A stretch of 64,000 bases of DNA from Ancylostoma caninum. Lineage: Eukaryota > Nematoda > Chromadorea > Rhabditida > Ancylostomatidae. Where the stretch lies: assembly GCA_037903475.1 (NCBI GenBank), contig JBAJFG010000423.1:124001-188000 (forward strand). The letters are read 5' to 3'. This document shows, piece by piece, positions 34,312-47,686 of the stretch. Under the pieces are notes generated by a model. It saw only the letters and a list, made by a program, of their open reading frames with translations, had not been told where the DNA came from and did no database searches. Made by a program: the position numbers and the translations under genes. The first letter of the stretch is position 1. The number at the start of each line of letters is the position of its first letter.

Positions 34312-37161
34312 CCAGCCTCTACCGATGACAGATTAATCCGTTCCTACCCGTTTTTTTTTTGCAAGAATTACGGACGATTTTGTATTGCTGTGAAAACACG
34401 GGATAAGGAGCGATTCTTCAGTGTTCATTTGGCAATTTGAGAATAATGGAAGCACCCACACTAAGAGTTCTACTCCAGTGTTTCGTGGATTTTTAGTGAT
34501 TTTTTTCTTCATTTTGTGAAATTTCATGGATTCTGGCGCAGAAAATTCCCCAAACTGTAATTTTTTTGAGAGCTGGAAGCAAGTCTAAGATCAAATAGAG
34601 TGAGAGACCGAAACGGATGGATTTGTGACTAGGAAACTGGAAGGGTTAAATCGAAGGGTTCCTGTGACCATTCCCAACTTTAAAAGGGTATATGGACCTG
34701 AAGGTGCACGTTGGGGTGATATCTGGCGCAAGGAGTTCAACCAGTCGTAATAACTCACCCACTCATCTCACTCCTAGCCTCCTTATAGTGTGCTCTCACG
34801 GTCATTTCTTTGAAAAGTGCACATCTTTTTGCATGAAAAATTGTTCAAAGATTCTAAAAGAACCCTAACAGCCATAATTAGTGTGAGAATTGCCCTTGAG
34901 TGTTTCGCTACTTTTCGCTTTCCACGATTCTCACGCAACCTGAACACCCCGTTCCGTGATAACCCGTAGGGCGCAAGTACTACTTCCAGTTCACAGATCT
35001 GACACGCAATAAACGTTCGCTTAGGGTAACTTCCGGCCGTTTCTTAGATTAAAAATTTGCCCGTCACCTAACAAGGAAGTAGAGCAGCCCCAGCAGTCAT
35101 CGGCACTTTTCACTTTTATGATTTTCACTTTTTTCCCGTTAACTGTTCCAGCCTCGCGTATGAAAGCTGAAAAGTATCGCGGCAGCAAAGTTTTCCCAGA
35201 CTACAAGTGATCGGCATCGCTTCAAGAGAAAACAAAGAGAAAACACCAGTCTGTCTATCTGCAGCAGCTCAAAACAGCCTAGGAACACATCAGATTTTAC
35301 CACGTGAAAATGTCTCTTCGTGGCAGGTGTGCAATTGTTCGAAAGGGTTTGTTTAGCGTCTGAAATGGAGAGCGTTGATTTCCGTCTTGATGTATGGCCG
35401 CAACTACATATCAGCCGTAAGCAAAGCAGATGTAATACGTACATGCAAACTGGATTTGTCGTGAAGGATTCAGAATTCGTAGATCAATGGTTATATCTGG
35501 CCACATTCTGCAATGCGGAGAGTCTAACGGTTTCTTGCGAAAACTTGCAATTATACCCTGTGTTTCTGATCTAAATTTTCATTTGTAGTATGTTTTCCTC
35601 TCTGTATACTCTACTCATCAAGCCTGGGTGTATTTGCAGAGCTTTGCACTATATTTCAACGACCAAGACTTGTCCCTGGACCAACGGCCCGGAGGTTGGC
35701 GTAGTTCCGAACGGCACATGTGCCAGCCACAGCACACTTCTAACACTGATCCGACCCCATTTGAGTGGGCATGACCGAAAAATTCGTAGAACTCTCACAG
35801 GAGAAGTGTAATGGATGATTTCGCGCTCTTTTTGGAAGGAGAAGTGACAGCAATGTTGGTCGATGTTAGGGCGTGATTACCCTCTGGCGCCAGAAAGGCA
35901 CATGTTCTACCACAGAAATCGTTGAATCGCTGCTCGTTTGGGTCGCCACCAGTGCGATTCCAAGAAAATGCACAGAAGACCATGTACATAGAACAGGATA
36001 TTTGTCGTTGACAAGCACCCTCATTTCAATCGTTCGTGTTGAAATTCTCAACAAAGGTCCAAAATGCCCGTAGCAGCCTCCCGCCGAAGCTTTAGATTGT
36101 TGGTCTGGAATGGCGCACATCCACATCATTTTAAAGTCTTAACCATTGTGCTCGTTCTGTTTAGGTTTTCCAAGAGCTAAAGCCAAGCTGTCTCGTCTTT
36201 CGTACTCACCTTCAGTACCCTCACTACCCTTTCGATTCCACAAATTTACATGGGGTGCAATCTAAACATTTTATCTGCGACATATCACTCGTTTTGGAAA
36301 CATTACCCTTCGTGACCGGGTGGGCAGGCGAAATACTGTTTAGCATAACATTGCCTTATGCCAGCGCCAAGTCCACAGTAACTGCTTTTCGATGTTATCA
36401 TTTATTTCATTATTTATCTCTCTCAGTTATCATAATGTTCTATTTATACCTTATGTGGCCTTGTATCTGCGTTTCTATACTCGTCCCCGCTCCCTATCTA
36501 TAGTGATAGCCCATCACTACTCGACGCGGTGTACGCATGTATGGTTTTTTTGCTTCTTAATTCATAAAACAGTGCCAAGGCTTTCAGATGTCATCAAAGT
36601 GCATTTCCACGAAAACCCACTAAAATTGAATTTTTGACGAATTTCTGGGAAGACTGATGGATGAGGCTATTCCAATATGCTTTTTTGCTTTTTTGCTTTT
36701 TTAGCTCCTCGAGTCCCTTAAAAAATGGATTTCATTAACACTTTTTGCTTCTTTGCTTTTTCACCTCCTTGGATCCCTTTAGAAAGTTAATTAAATGTTC
36801 TTTGACCGCTTAGTATTTAACGTGTTTGTTTGTCTATCGAAATTTTGGACTTCTTCTTGCCTTTATTTGTTTGAAATTTCCAATTTTTTCTCTTATTTTT
36901 TGATATCTGTGTGTGATCAATTCATACTACGAGAGATTCATCTCACCTGCATACGAAGCTGAACGATGACCAGCTTCACTAGAAATCTTTCTTTTTCATG
37001 CATTTCAGAGTAATACTGATAGAAAACGCTGGTGTAGGTCTTCACAATATCATTTTCCGTAGCTGAATAGAAAAAAGGCTAGCTGGTGAAGAAAAAACGT
37101 TTTCCTTACGAATGCAACTAAATGTTGGAAGTAAAATGATGAGGTTTCTTGTCCTTGTCAT
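34312..37161. other. No recognised gene; a two-copy direct repeat
   Basis: About 2.8 kb. Around 36680-36785 a block 'GCTTTTTTGCTTTTTT…CTCCTCGAGTCCCTTAAAA' is followed by a diverged copy 'GCTTCTTTGCTTTTTC…CTCCTTGGATCCCTTTAGA'. Open frames near 35320-35574 and 35866-36129 are unrecognised and overlap frames on the other strand. Confidence 0.4.
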
Positions 37162-37255
37162 GCACTCACTCGCTCATTCATTCATTCATTCATTCATTCA
37201 TTCATTCATTCATTCATTCATTCATTCATTCATTCATTCATTCGCTCATTCATCC
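37162..37255. repeat. ATTC tetranucleotide array 3 (short)
   Basis: About 94 bases of ATTC units with CACT and CGCT variants at its edges. It is in the same orientation, with the same variant units, as the kilobase array at 5.8 kb. Confidence 0.95.
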
Positions 37256-40200
37256 AGGGCTCCGTTCTCGTGATCCTCCTCTCTGGGTTGAGGTGATTTC
37301 CTCATAATGGCCGTATCCTGTTGTCGGTTGCGTCATCTGTACTACGGGATTGATGTAATTTGCATGTGTTTTTTCCGCTTCCTAATCCCTACCTTGATCT
37401 TTGGCACAGTCAGAGCTTGAACGATCGCTGGATGAAACTCTAGAACTGACGGGAGGTGAATACATCGTCGTTTTCAAGTTCTGTGGAAAATTTTCAAGGG
37501 ATCATTTCGTTAAACTTTTTCTTGAGAAAAATTTTCTTTTTATCTTGCAATGAAGCCACATTTGGTCGCGAAATCCTTCCTGGGGGCCCATTCAATTCCT
37601 GTTCAAAGCTCGATCTTGTTTTTACAGCTGAGCAACGCTCCTACCTCACTCTTTTTCCTTTCTTTGTTCTTTCTCATATGTGTCATACGCTCATCTTGAA
37701 CTCTACCGATGGAAAGGTCTTGTATTAGACCCAGGACGTCGAGAAAACCACATTTCCGGTCTAGTTCTAACCCTAATAGCGCTTTTGTAAGAATCAGTAG
37801 GGATTCTGTTGCATACAACTTTACCCTGTGAGACTTCCAAGAGCTACAGCTACAGCTACTGTACCGTTCTTTTTATTTGCTGGTTGTGAGCACTGTCATT
37901 TACTTCGTTTGCAAATCGCTTACGTCTCGACATCTGCATGACGTCGCTCTCATAAGCTCTTGCAGGGCTTCTGAATGTGTGACATTTCTTCGCGTTTCCG
38001 TGTTAAAGCTCCATTCATTGTCGTTTTTACGGAAAAATTCGCACAATTATCCTAACGTTGTGGCCATATCTCTTCGAAAATTGTCGCGAAATCTATCGCC
38101 GTCTCACGCAATAATGTGCGGAAACACACGTTAAGGTGTAAGTTATGGGGCCGCAGAGCTGCAACGTCTCTGCAAGGATGCGAGTAAGAAAGCTTGAGTT
38201 TGATTCTTAACTCTCAATAATTCTTGACTTTTAGCTTGAGTTTTGATTTGAAAGCTGGAGTTTCAGTAGGTCAGTTATTCAATTATTCACATAATCTGCT
38301 ATGAAGGCAGGTGAGCAGCGAATGAGCAAATTAAGTGACTGATGTAGTCATAATACGCTTATTTCCGTGTAGCACTTAGTTTGGGAAATGAATCAGCAAT
38401 TGTCCTGGTATACGGAAATCATATCACTCTCCTGAAAGAGTGGAAATGGAGCTCTCAAATGGTCTATACCCCGGCGTTTTCTGCGGGATTTTATTTCCTT
38501 GCATTGTTTGCCAAGGCCCAACTGTTTTGCAGTTTGACTATAATATTCATGGAAAACCAGCACCGTATTCTTATTCCTCACAGGGTTCGAGAATTTTTCA
38601 AAAGAAAAGACATGGCAAAGCGTTGAAATTTCTTCATTATCCTGATTTGAAGTGTGAGAGAAGTTCATGAGCGGAGCAATCCGGGTTTCTGATCGTTTTT
38701 TTCTTTTTTGAAGAGCTTGCATGTTTCCTGGAAGCGTCCTCACAAATCCACTCTAAGTATGTTTATTTATTTATCTTAATGCACAATTATAGCAGTATAC
38801 AATCGATAGTTGAGTAAATGCCATGTCTTTTCAGCAATTTGGCAAAGATGTATGAAGCAAGAGTATAAGAGTGGGTGTAGAAGATCTTCCGCTCGTGAAA
38901 AGCCTCCTTGTAATAACATAGATTTAGGATTTCCCATAGAAATGGATTTCCCTTTTTTTGGAATGTGCTTCATTCGGTTCATTCCTAGTGCTTTTTGCAT
39001 CCGGGAATGGCCGCCCGCCATCCTGCGCTGCCACAGGCTATGTCACCATGAGGTCATCTTCTCGCATAGTTTGGATTTACGATAAGGGTTAGGTCTTCAG
39101 GAAATGGCTCAGTGCCTTCCTCGAAACCAACCCTTTTCTTTTGCTTCTTCAGCGACATCAATTTTTACTAGCATTATTTTCTAGATAATTGCCATACCCT
39201 TTTGTTCTTCCAAATCCCTTTTGAACACTCTCGCTCTGGTTTTCAGGGAACTTTCCAATTTACTTCTGTTTGCCACTTTTTTCTTCTCACCTCATCAACG
39301 GAAAGGACAATTTTTATTCAAATTCTCATCCTTTCTTTCCCTCATTTTCCAAGGGTGCTGCAGCCTCAGTTTAAAAGTTCTGCAAGAAGCCATTCTTTAA
39401 TGCTGAAACGTGGGAAAGAATGAGAGGTATATCGCCTTTTTCCTCTCACCAAGAGATGTAAGAGTGTGAGGAAGGTTGAATTTGAAAGATTTTCGAGAGG
39501 ATTTGCTTCTTTCTCTTTTTGGCTAATCATTCCCTGTATAATAAATGTCTTCTGTCACTTATCCGTCATATAGTCACTGATCCACGATTTAGCACGAATC
39601 TCCTTTTCGTGGATGCCCATATTATCCGGGTCTGTGGTCCCAGCGAACTCTGCGGGGACATTAATTGAATTTCGGTATTCGAAGAACGAAATCATCCATT
39701 TTCCATCCATGACTTCCGGTGCTAGAGAGCCTTGTGAGCGGCTAACTTTAATTAAACAGAGCCCGCATCGGAACTCGTTCCAGACGACTTATCAATCTCA
39801 TGATTCCTGGATTTCGTGGGAGAAACTTGCAACGTATTTCACCCAGGAAATGTCTACTGTTTTGATAACTTCTTGTAAGAACTTCCTTCATATTTGGAGC
39901 CAGATGGGGTTTTGATCGTGGTGTGGGAAAAATATCGCATCACATCAATTTCGCCGGCAACACATTTATGGGGCCATAGATGTTTTCGCCTACCATAGTG
40001 AGAAGAAGGTGGAGGAACGGTGGGGGGGGGGTTATTTAAGGAGTAAGGATTTCAGGAGTAAGGACTTCACGACCATTATATTCCTCTTCTCCAGGATCCT
40101 TACAGAATGAAATGTCTGATTTTCTTTTAGGTTTTTCTAAACCACCACGTCATTGGCGATTTTGAAAATTCATTTTTCTATCGCTGATGGTCCCTGTTCC

Positions 40201-43149
40201 TCTTCTTTTTGTTTGTCTGTTTTTATTGATCTTCTCTCTTTCCTTTCCTGAAGGTTCCTGAACCAAATACAGAGTTCCATGCTGCTGTACAGGGATGTGC
40301 ATATTTTTTGGCAATATTTCATTAAGAATTAATGGTTTTACTGCACTTAGTTGGTATTTTAGAGCCATGTAACGACTACTAGTATGGTCGTCCATCCTGT
40401 CCACATTTTTCGCATTTTTCGACTCTGCTGGTTAAGCGTCTCAACTATATAAATCACAAAACTTTACCAGGTTCATAGATCCTTCATGCCTCGGCAAATC
40501 GAATGATTATTTGAATCGAATCGAAATGCGTGAAAAACCCTAATTTTCAGTGGCATTTTCTGCAGTGCAAAAAACTTGACAATAAAGAAATTATACACAG
40601 TCAGATTGTCTTAACACGCACAATCCGAGATTTCAAGTGGATTTTGTTTTTTTCAATTCTAAGAAAGTTGTGTATGGGCGAGCAACATTTTATGAAGTAT
40701 TGGCGTGACCCTGGTGCGATTTTTGCATAAATCAGGAGCAGTATAGTACGTATGGTGCATTGTGGCGTCAAAATTCAAGCAATTCGTCCTATCATGAACA
40801 AAACCAACTGCGGTGTCCTTCGATTTGATCTCTGGATTAACGCGGAAAAGACGTCCTTTCTGTTTAGAACTGACAGCAACTCCTGAATACAAGAACAATC
40901 AGTGCGACATCTTAAAGTTCGTTGATCCTGCACATGTCCTGTATAAAAAGTAAATCAATCCGGTAGCTCCCTTTGATTCATTAGACGGGGTCCCGGTCAG
41001 CATCAGAGGTTGGGTGCGTAAACAACCCATGGATTTCCGAACAAGTAAGTGAACAATCTTGTTGATGTGTTCTTTTGATTCACCCAGCTATGCCACAGCA
41101 ATTCACTGCGAAACTCAGCGCGATGAATGCCATGCATGACTTGGTATTCCTCAGCAATTTTTTGTTAATTGTCTATCTGAATTTCATTATTTATTTAATT
41201 TGAGTTATTTATTTCGTTCCGTTTCAGTTTTCATACAGTGCTCAATACAAAACAAGGGTGATTCATGAAAATATTCGAAATTGTGTTGAAAATCAGGGCT
41301 GAGACTGTTTGAGTTATTATAACGAAACTTATAGTTTATGTAATTTACGATTTGGATGTTTTCAACGTAATGGATTCACACGTTAACGTCTTAAGACCAT
41401 TTTTTCCCGTAACGTGCCGAATTTAAGGATTAAATTTGGAATATTTTTTAGTGCATAGCCGTGTCCAAAATCGGTCAACACCGTAGGTGAGATCCTTCAT
41501 ATAAATTCGATTCCTTGCTACATTTGCTTTTGGACCCCTTTAGCTACGTATTCCGCAAATTTCCAAGAGGATTTCGTAGTCAAAAATAGCTTGAATTCAG
41601 CGCTGCTTTCGAACAAGGCTCAGCTGAACAAAACACCTTTGATGACAGAGAATAAGCCAGCAAAGGAAGTACTTATGATAAATTTTTCCCAACACCGCCT
41701 GTGATCCTTGTCTTTCCTGGAAGCAAATTTTGTGGCGTTCTGGAAAGCGAATTCTTTGCATGCCGTTTCAACAATCTTATGCCGTACATATTGCCCACTG
41801 CTCTGTGAAAAGTTAGGCATTTTAACAACGGAAACGGAAGAGGAAGATATCGTTTTCCGCCATTTGATTAGAATGCGGATGTAGTAGTTGCGTTAGACTG
41901 ATTGCGTAGTTGATGAAAGTGACCTAAGCCACGAGAAGTGGTAACTGCTGGTTCTACCACACAGATCATTCCGAAGTTCTGAGTGACTCCTTCTTCTTCT
42001 TAAAAGTTCTTCTCAACCACTGGTTTGGTAAATATTACCGACCACGAAATACTGCCACACGGGTAATTCTTCTGCTTCAGAACTAAACTGAGTGGCTTTT
42101 ATTTTGCACGAAATATAAAGAGAGAATACGGACAAAATATGGATAGCAAGAACTAACAGATCCGTCGACTTTACTCCACCAGACGGAGCTCATGAGTGTG
42201 ATGTTGAGGAAGACAGAGTATTGAGGCTGGAGCCGTCGAAGGAGAAGACTGTGCAGATGCTTCTTGACTCGTCTTTGTATACGCGGCGTCGAGGTTTCTG
42301 CTCCGGCAAATGTCAGCATTTCACGCTCTGTGAAAGATCCTTTTACTAAAAACTAACTCATGCGAAAATGCTATCAACTCAAGCTAAATAATATAAAATG
42401 TTTTTAATTATAATAGTTATTGAAATAGCGTGCAGCTACGTATATCCGGATGGTACGTACGTGCATTTTCTATCGTGGCCCTCCTTTGAGCATGAGGTAG
42501 AGGGAAACTCTTCCGCATTACGACCTCATGTCTCTATCGAAGCTGCACGGCTACTGATAGGCTCAATCTCACAGGTGAAATGAATTTCTGCAGAATTATT
42601 CACCTGCCTCACCCAGATGTTGTGCAAGGAAATGAAAAAGCTATGGTAACCTTTGGTTTTGAAAGAAAAAAGTCACTATTTACTACGGATGTATGAACGG
42701 ATACCAGAAAAAAATTCCATAAATAATTACTGAAAGCAAATAGGCAAGCGTTCCGATGGTAGCAGTGTAGTTGGAGTCCTCAAAGTAGGTCAATATAAAG
42801 TCTGCATTCATTTCACAACGTGAAAGCTCTTTGGTACCTACTTCATGGAAATAATCTGATCCATTAGCTACTTGGAAGCCTACTCAATAAACCTAGAAAA
42901 AAAATAGTAAATTTCATCACAACGATTTCCGACGAACCAGATAATGACCAGAAGCGAGGATTTTCGATATTTCATTTGAATATTTTTAAAGTAGGGAGAA
43001 TTGAGCTGTGTGCACACAGTCGCGGATCTGGTTTCTTGGTTTTCCATTGACTTTCGATAAGAAAGAGACACGACAAACGTTGTGGCCAAAGTAGCCGCCT
43101 ACATATTTGGATAGGTTGAAACAGGATTGAGACAGGCGGCATCATTGAA
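37256..43149. other. No recognised gene or repeat
   Basis: Nearly 6 kb of AT-rich sequence. Several frames of 80-116 codons occur on both strands (38393-38743, 38776-39085, 39613-39915, 42083-42319), but none shows a conserved domain, a signal peptide or a believable splice pair. A G run lies at 40022-40031. This may be intronic or intergenic. Confidence 0.35.
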
Positions 43150-43240
43150 ATGTGTGGATGCGCAGACAATCAGAGTGTCTCGCTTCGTTCAGTGTAACGC
43201 GTGCGACTGGGTCTCGAGCGCTGAATTTTCCTGCACTCAC
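43150..43240. repeat. Dispersed repeat, second copy
   Basis: It matches the repeat at 17.7 kb through TGTGGATGCGCAGACAATC and an ACGCGTGC…GGG…C pattern. It also contains GCGTGCGACTGGGTC, shared with the cluster at 15.4 kb, which links those repeats. Confidence 0.5.
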
Positions 43241-43495
43241 TAGCTACTAATGGGGAAATTGAGCGTTTCTGTGACAGCTGTCGTCTATGAGACACTTTTG
43301 ATGACAGATACATCCATATGTGAATAGGAAATTGAACATTCTTGAATAAGAGTACTTGCAAAACCAATAGGAGTGTAAGTTCAAGTTCAATAGAGGGCAG
43401 CTGTACTATGTAATCCGATTTTACAGCAGTTCGCAGCCATATACCGCTGCTCAGTTGACAATGGATCAAAACAATGGCACATCCATGATGGCATA

Positions 43496-43669
43496 CTGGA
43501 AACTCCAAACGGCCATGTGCAAGGGGCGGGGCCGCGGCGCGGTTCTCTTGGGCAGGGACACAGACTTTCTGCATGTGATCTCTAGTTGCCTGCTTCTGCC
43601 AGTAGCAAACAACCCGAGTGGGACCGCTCCGCGGTCCGCCCTTTGCACGCGGCCGTTTGGGGTTCCCTG
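43496..43669. mobile_element. TA-flanked palindromic MITE, copy B
   Basis: The left end CTGGAAACTCCAAACGGCC and the right end in reverse complement CAGGGAACCCCAAACGGCC sit between TA dinucleotides (43494-43495 and 43670-43671). The left arm shares CCGCGGCGCGG and CTCTTGGGCAG with copy A at 4272-4427, so the two are members of one family. The open frames crossing this site are translations of the palindrome. Confidence 0.75.
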
Positions 43670-43671
43670 TA

Positions 43672-44205
43672 CAATGAATAAATAAATACAATGAAATCTT
43701 CAGAATAACGGCTCTCATTTCTATGTCAAGACTTTAGGGAAGTACCTCAGTAAGATTTTTTTTTACCAGGACGGGGTTCATGAAGCGATAACTACGCAAT
43801 TCAACGAACGTCAGCATCACTGGTCATCTATGGACTACTTAGTGCAAGGAGGTGCGAGACGAAACAGTTGGTTTTCTCGCCCGGTCTCGCTCGGTTATAT
43901 GTTCATGAACCCTAGTACAGTAGTGGGAGAGCGACCCTACAATCCGGCTTGGGGGGAGGGGGTGGGAGTCGAAAACAAAAAGCTTCCCTGCGAAAATGCG
44001 GGGTTCTTGCTTATATTCTGAGCTTCCGTGTTTTCGCATTCAGTTTTTCAATTAAAGGCGCACCGTTGAGTGTGGTTGAGTAAGTAAACAAATAAGTATT
44101 CAAATGAATGAGGTAGCAAATAAGAGGTTGAGCGGTCTTTGTAGCCGTTTAGCCACTACATGTTGCAAAGAAAATTGAAGATAAGTATCGAGAAACCAGA
44201 TAAGT
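43672..44205. other. No recognised feature
   Basis: About 530 bases, with AAATAA-type A-rich sequence around 44080-44130. Nothing else identified. Confidence 0.4.
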
Positions 44206-44281
44206 ATCGAGCGTGCAATGGGTGGGCGAGAATGCAAGTGCCAATTCATCGCACCTGCATTCTTGCCTACTCATTGCGAGC
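44206..44281. repeat. Imperfect hairpin, about 33-bp arms
   Basis: TCGAGCGTGCAATGGGTGGG…GAATGCAAGTG is followed, after an 11-base loop, by an imperfect reverse complement CACCTGCATTCTTGCC…TTGCGAGCCGCCCTCGA. About 100 bases later TATAGACGCACGCGC (44380) repeats a string from the 15.4-kb cluster. Confidence 0.6.
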
Positions 44282-44544
44282 CGCCCTCGATGGAAATATC
44301 GCGCGGTCCACTGTAAACGAGTGCTGCTCTCCTGCCTGTGAGCTCCGTTGTGGCTGCAACTAGGCCTATCTCACTTATATAGACGCACGCGCATCGAACG
44401 CACACATTTGGTGTAGAGATTGACATTTTCCTGTCTATTTGGTATGTCTGCTCAACTCCGCCATGGCCGGTTCCAAGCCCGGATGAGAAAAGAGGAGGGT
44501 CGGGCGGTCAACAACCCGTCCCCGTAAGACTTCCATACGCTATG

Positions 44545-45382
44545 CAGGGTGCGGCAGAATTATTGTCCGCTTGGAATGGCTCGTGAGAACCTCAGTGTTT
44601 GGCATAGATGTGGCGAGTCTCCTCAAAACATACAGAAAACAATATGGCGAACAATATGAGACGATTTTTTTCGGTCAATTTTATCGCCATTCTTGAGAGC
44701 AGCTCAAAGGAAAACACAAAGGAGACGTAAATGATGCGCCTTAGGGATCGTAGTCAATTTCATCCTTTGTTTCTTCCGAACAATCCACATGCAAGCACAT
44801 ACTCTGGAGCGGTGTGGCACATGTTTGCTCCTTCAAAGCGCCCATGTGGTACAACCCAACTGTTCGAAACTGGAGGAGTACGGTGGTCGCTAATTTGGAA
44901 CAGGAGAGCTCACGAGTGTTTTCTTGTGCAGAACCTTTCGCTGTCTTTACGTTGTAAGCTGGGGAAAAATCTTCTCAGAAAAGGAACTGCCCACTTCTAA
45001 ACCTATGATCGGTCCTAAGGGATCAAATACGGAAACAAAGTTAAATCATAGCGTGGACAGGAGCAGCTGATACTTTTCACTAGCGGATATGTGGAAGGCT
45101 TAACATACGTACGCTATTTCTAAGCACTGTTCCCATTCCTCAAAACATCTCAGAAAAAATTCTGGATCAAGTCAAAGATGACTACTTGCATCGCATTGGT
45201 GAAGCGTTCTCCCGTCTTGTCTGTTGACGACTGGCAAAATTAGGGATAAAATGGCTTGAATACATGTGTGTCTTACTTTTACATTGTTCTCAGGATTCCA
45301 GACAGCAGAACGGCCACGCACTTGCTCTTCCATCCTATTTACTCCAACACTTTTTGGCGTTCAGTACTTTTGCCGCACCCTG
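44545..45382 (+). mobile_element. Tc1/mariner-type relic with CAGGGTGCGGCA ends
   Basis: The left end CAGGGTGCGGCAGAATTATT and the right end in reverse complement CAGGGTGCGGCAAAAGTACT form terminal repeats of about 28 bases, enclosing 838 bases. A TA follows the right end (45383-45384). On the left a TA lies two bases out of place, probably through mutation. TACAGGGTG…GCAAAAGTA ends occur in nematode and arthropod mariner-group elements. A piece of transposase C-terminus remains inside. Reading frames are otherwise broken. Confidence 0.65.
45120..45228 (+). pseudogene. Mariner transposase C-terminal remnant
   Basis: In one + frame the peptide reads VPIPQNISEKILDQVKDDYL, then HRIGEAFSRLV and a stop. 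This resembles the end of mariner transposases, where a 'W..IP.E.L…. DYL.R…AF.RRL.ACI…GGHFE' segment closes the protein. The final GGHFE-like motif is lost. It lies close to the right terminal repeat of the enclosing element, where that part of the protein is expected. Judged by eye. Confidence 0.45.
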
Positions 45383-45384
45383 TA

Positions 45385-47238
45385 GAAGCGACGAACATAT
45401 GTCACACTGTTGAAAATGGAAAGTCGAGTTCCAGCTTTGTGACGGGTCTTCTAAAGGTGGATCTAGTTTTCTCACCAGGGATAACTAATAATAAAAATCG
45501 CAGCATTGATCCTTGACGTCCTAATATTTGCCTTCACTTTTTTTCCTTTGTGTGAAATAAGGAACAAAAGTTATAGGCTCGTGAGGCATTGTTCTGATCT
45601 TCTCACTTCTGATTCCTTCTACCATCTAGCTTTTTCGTTACCCTTGTCACGACCTATATCTTTCAATTCTTCTCGTTCATGGCACTTCATGTCATCGTTT
45701 TTAGCTCTAGGTGGTCTAGACAATCGAAAATGTTGGTCTTCAACTTTTCATCACGAATATATTAATTTTTGAGGAATATTACTGTCATATTTCTTTCCTG
45801 TAATAAGTAATACTTCAATACTCGGGATGGCCTTCATTGTCCTCAGAAAGCAATTCACATGACGTGGTCAGACCTCTGCCCTGCTCATTTCCGACATAGA
45901 ACACACTGCGATACTACGAATGCATCGCCAAAGACGTAGACGATCTTCCCGCTGACGAGCCGCCAGAAGTTCACCGGCCACGCCCCGCCCATTCCACGGG
46001 TGGGCGGGGCTTCGTGCCAACCGTTTATGGTGGTTATTCAGTGGCCAGAGGACTGTTGGGAACTGGCAAACCACGGCATTCTTCTGTTTTCATTCCACTG
46101 CCGCATGCCCGTACTGTCATATTCTGAGCTGCAGTGGAAAATTCATATTATGCTCCTGTAATGACGAACTTTTCCCTCGCTCTTCTCCTGCTTCAGTTTT
46201 TCTATATATTATACATTTATTCCATAAGCAAATGTAGAAAGGAAACAACTCAATCATTGAGAATGATAATACATTGTAAAGCATTGCAGATATTCCAGTA
46301 GAGACGTACAATGCTGCTCTAACTCCTAACTCGAAATCCGATAATCCGCTGGGAACCGTCAGAATCTCTGGGAGTGGAATGAATAGACTTTTGAAGGCAC
46401 CAATTGTAAGCTCTAGAGCTCCTGATTCTAAATCTCTGTCTTAACATAGCATGTGGGTTGACCCTTATGAGAAAATGGGCAACAGCTTTCCGAACGCCGT
46501 TAATTTTTGTACAGAACGAACAAAAACTGTGTAATAAGACGACGTTAGCTACAGCTGCAGGTTCAGGATGTAGCTAATCCAAGCAGCGTCAATAACTTAT
46601 CTAAGCACCAATCCACCATGTGCTTAAATGAACTTAATTTTTGATGGTCATGATCGTGACTCATCACGATCGTCGAATTTATATAAATAAAACGTATCCT
46701 CGTATACTGTATAACGACTTGTAAGGGTCCAGATTTTTGTAGTACGTGATCCATACCCTTGGCAATCTTTCCGCTCTCTAGCCCGGAGTTCCTCAATTTG
46801 TCAGCAACAACTGGGAGGTAAAGGTTTTAAGGTCTGATTAACAAGGTCTGACAAAGACATTAATTGCCAAAAGCTTGCAAAAAGAAGGAAATAAAAGATC
46901 CTCGTAATTAAATAATTTTTGCTCCATTTCTTTTTTTTATTTTATTGTTCTATTGTTGTTTTTTGAGGCGTGTATGATCCAAAAAACTTTTGGTGTAAAA
47001 AATTGTCGTTCAGGATAAGAAGAAATGAAAAACGCACACACACAGTTGTGGACGCATCGATTCGCTTACTGACGCATATCCTATTCATCAGGGAAAAAAA
47101 CATATTATGGCTCTTTGTGCTATTGAAGCTCCATAAAAGGACACATCTGCTTGTTTATCGTGACTGTGCAGAATTCGAACTTCAACCAGCACAGAGGTGG
47201 CAGTTCATTTTGTATAAGCTCTTGTATATTTTTTATAA
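45385..47238. other. No recognised gene; one GC hairpin
   Basis: About 1.85 kb. A perfect 10-bp GC stem (GCCCCGCCCA at 45982-45991 with TGGGCGGGGC at 46001-46010) and a small palindrome GATCGTGA…TCACGATC near 46650 are the only structures seen. Confidence 0.45.
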
Positions 47239-47262
47239 TCTGTATATATAAAGTAGAATGTA

Positions 47263-47417
47263 TGTGTGTGTGTGTGTGTGTGTGTATGTGTGTGTGTGTG
47301 TATGTGTATGTGTGTATGTATGTATGTATGTATGTATGTATGTATGTATGTATGTATGTATGTATGTATGTATGTATGTATGTATGTATGTATGTATGTA
47401 TGTATGTATGTATGTAT
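47263..47417. repeat. TGTG then TATG microsatellite
   Basis: About 45 bases of mostly TG repeats followed by about 100 bases of TATG repeats. The same TATG array resumes at 47687-47735 on the far side of the inserted MITE, so it was one array before the insertion. Confidence 0.95.
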
Positions 47418-47686
47418 CAGTGGCGGACGCAGAAAGTGGGCGGGAGGGGGGGCGTGGGAAGAAAAGTGGGGTCTCCGCCGTTTTGGGGACCCAGACGGAA
47501 AATAAAATTAATAATAATATTAATTATAATAATAAACAATAAATAAAAAATACATTAAAAATAATAATAAAAATAAACAATTAAAAATAAACTAACACAA
47601 GATTTTTATTTGTATTGTAAAGTAATTTCGAAAATTTGGCGACCCATTCTCGGGGGGGGGCGCCCCCCCCCCTGCGTCCGCCACTG
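47418..47686. mobile_element. hAT-type MITE inserted in the microsatellite
   Basis: Ends CAGTGGCGGACGCAG and its exact reverse complement CTGCGTCCGCCACTG enclose 269 bases. The flanks GTATGTAT (47410-47417 and 47687-47694) fit an 8-base duplication, although in a TATG array this is not diagnostic. CAGTGGCGGA-type ends are characteristic of hAT elements. The interior is AT-rich with adjoining runs of nine to ten G and C, and no transposase. Confidence 0.8.

Noticed and set aside
43170..43718. 182-codon minus-strand frame
   Set aside because: It spans the palindromic MITE and the dispersed repeat, with no motif; the openness comes from GC-rich palindromic sequence.
44440..44530. 5' end of an RTE-type LINE, suggested by a GGTTCCAAGCCCGGATGAGA stretch and a GTCGGGCGGTCAACAACCCG stretch
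   Set aside because: The resemblance is from memory only, and no endonuclease or RT coding follows before the mariner relic begins at 44545.
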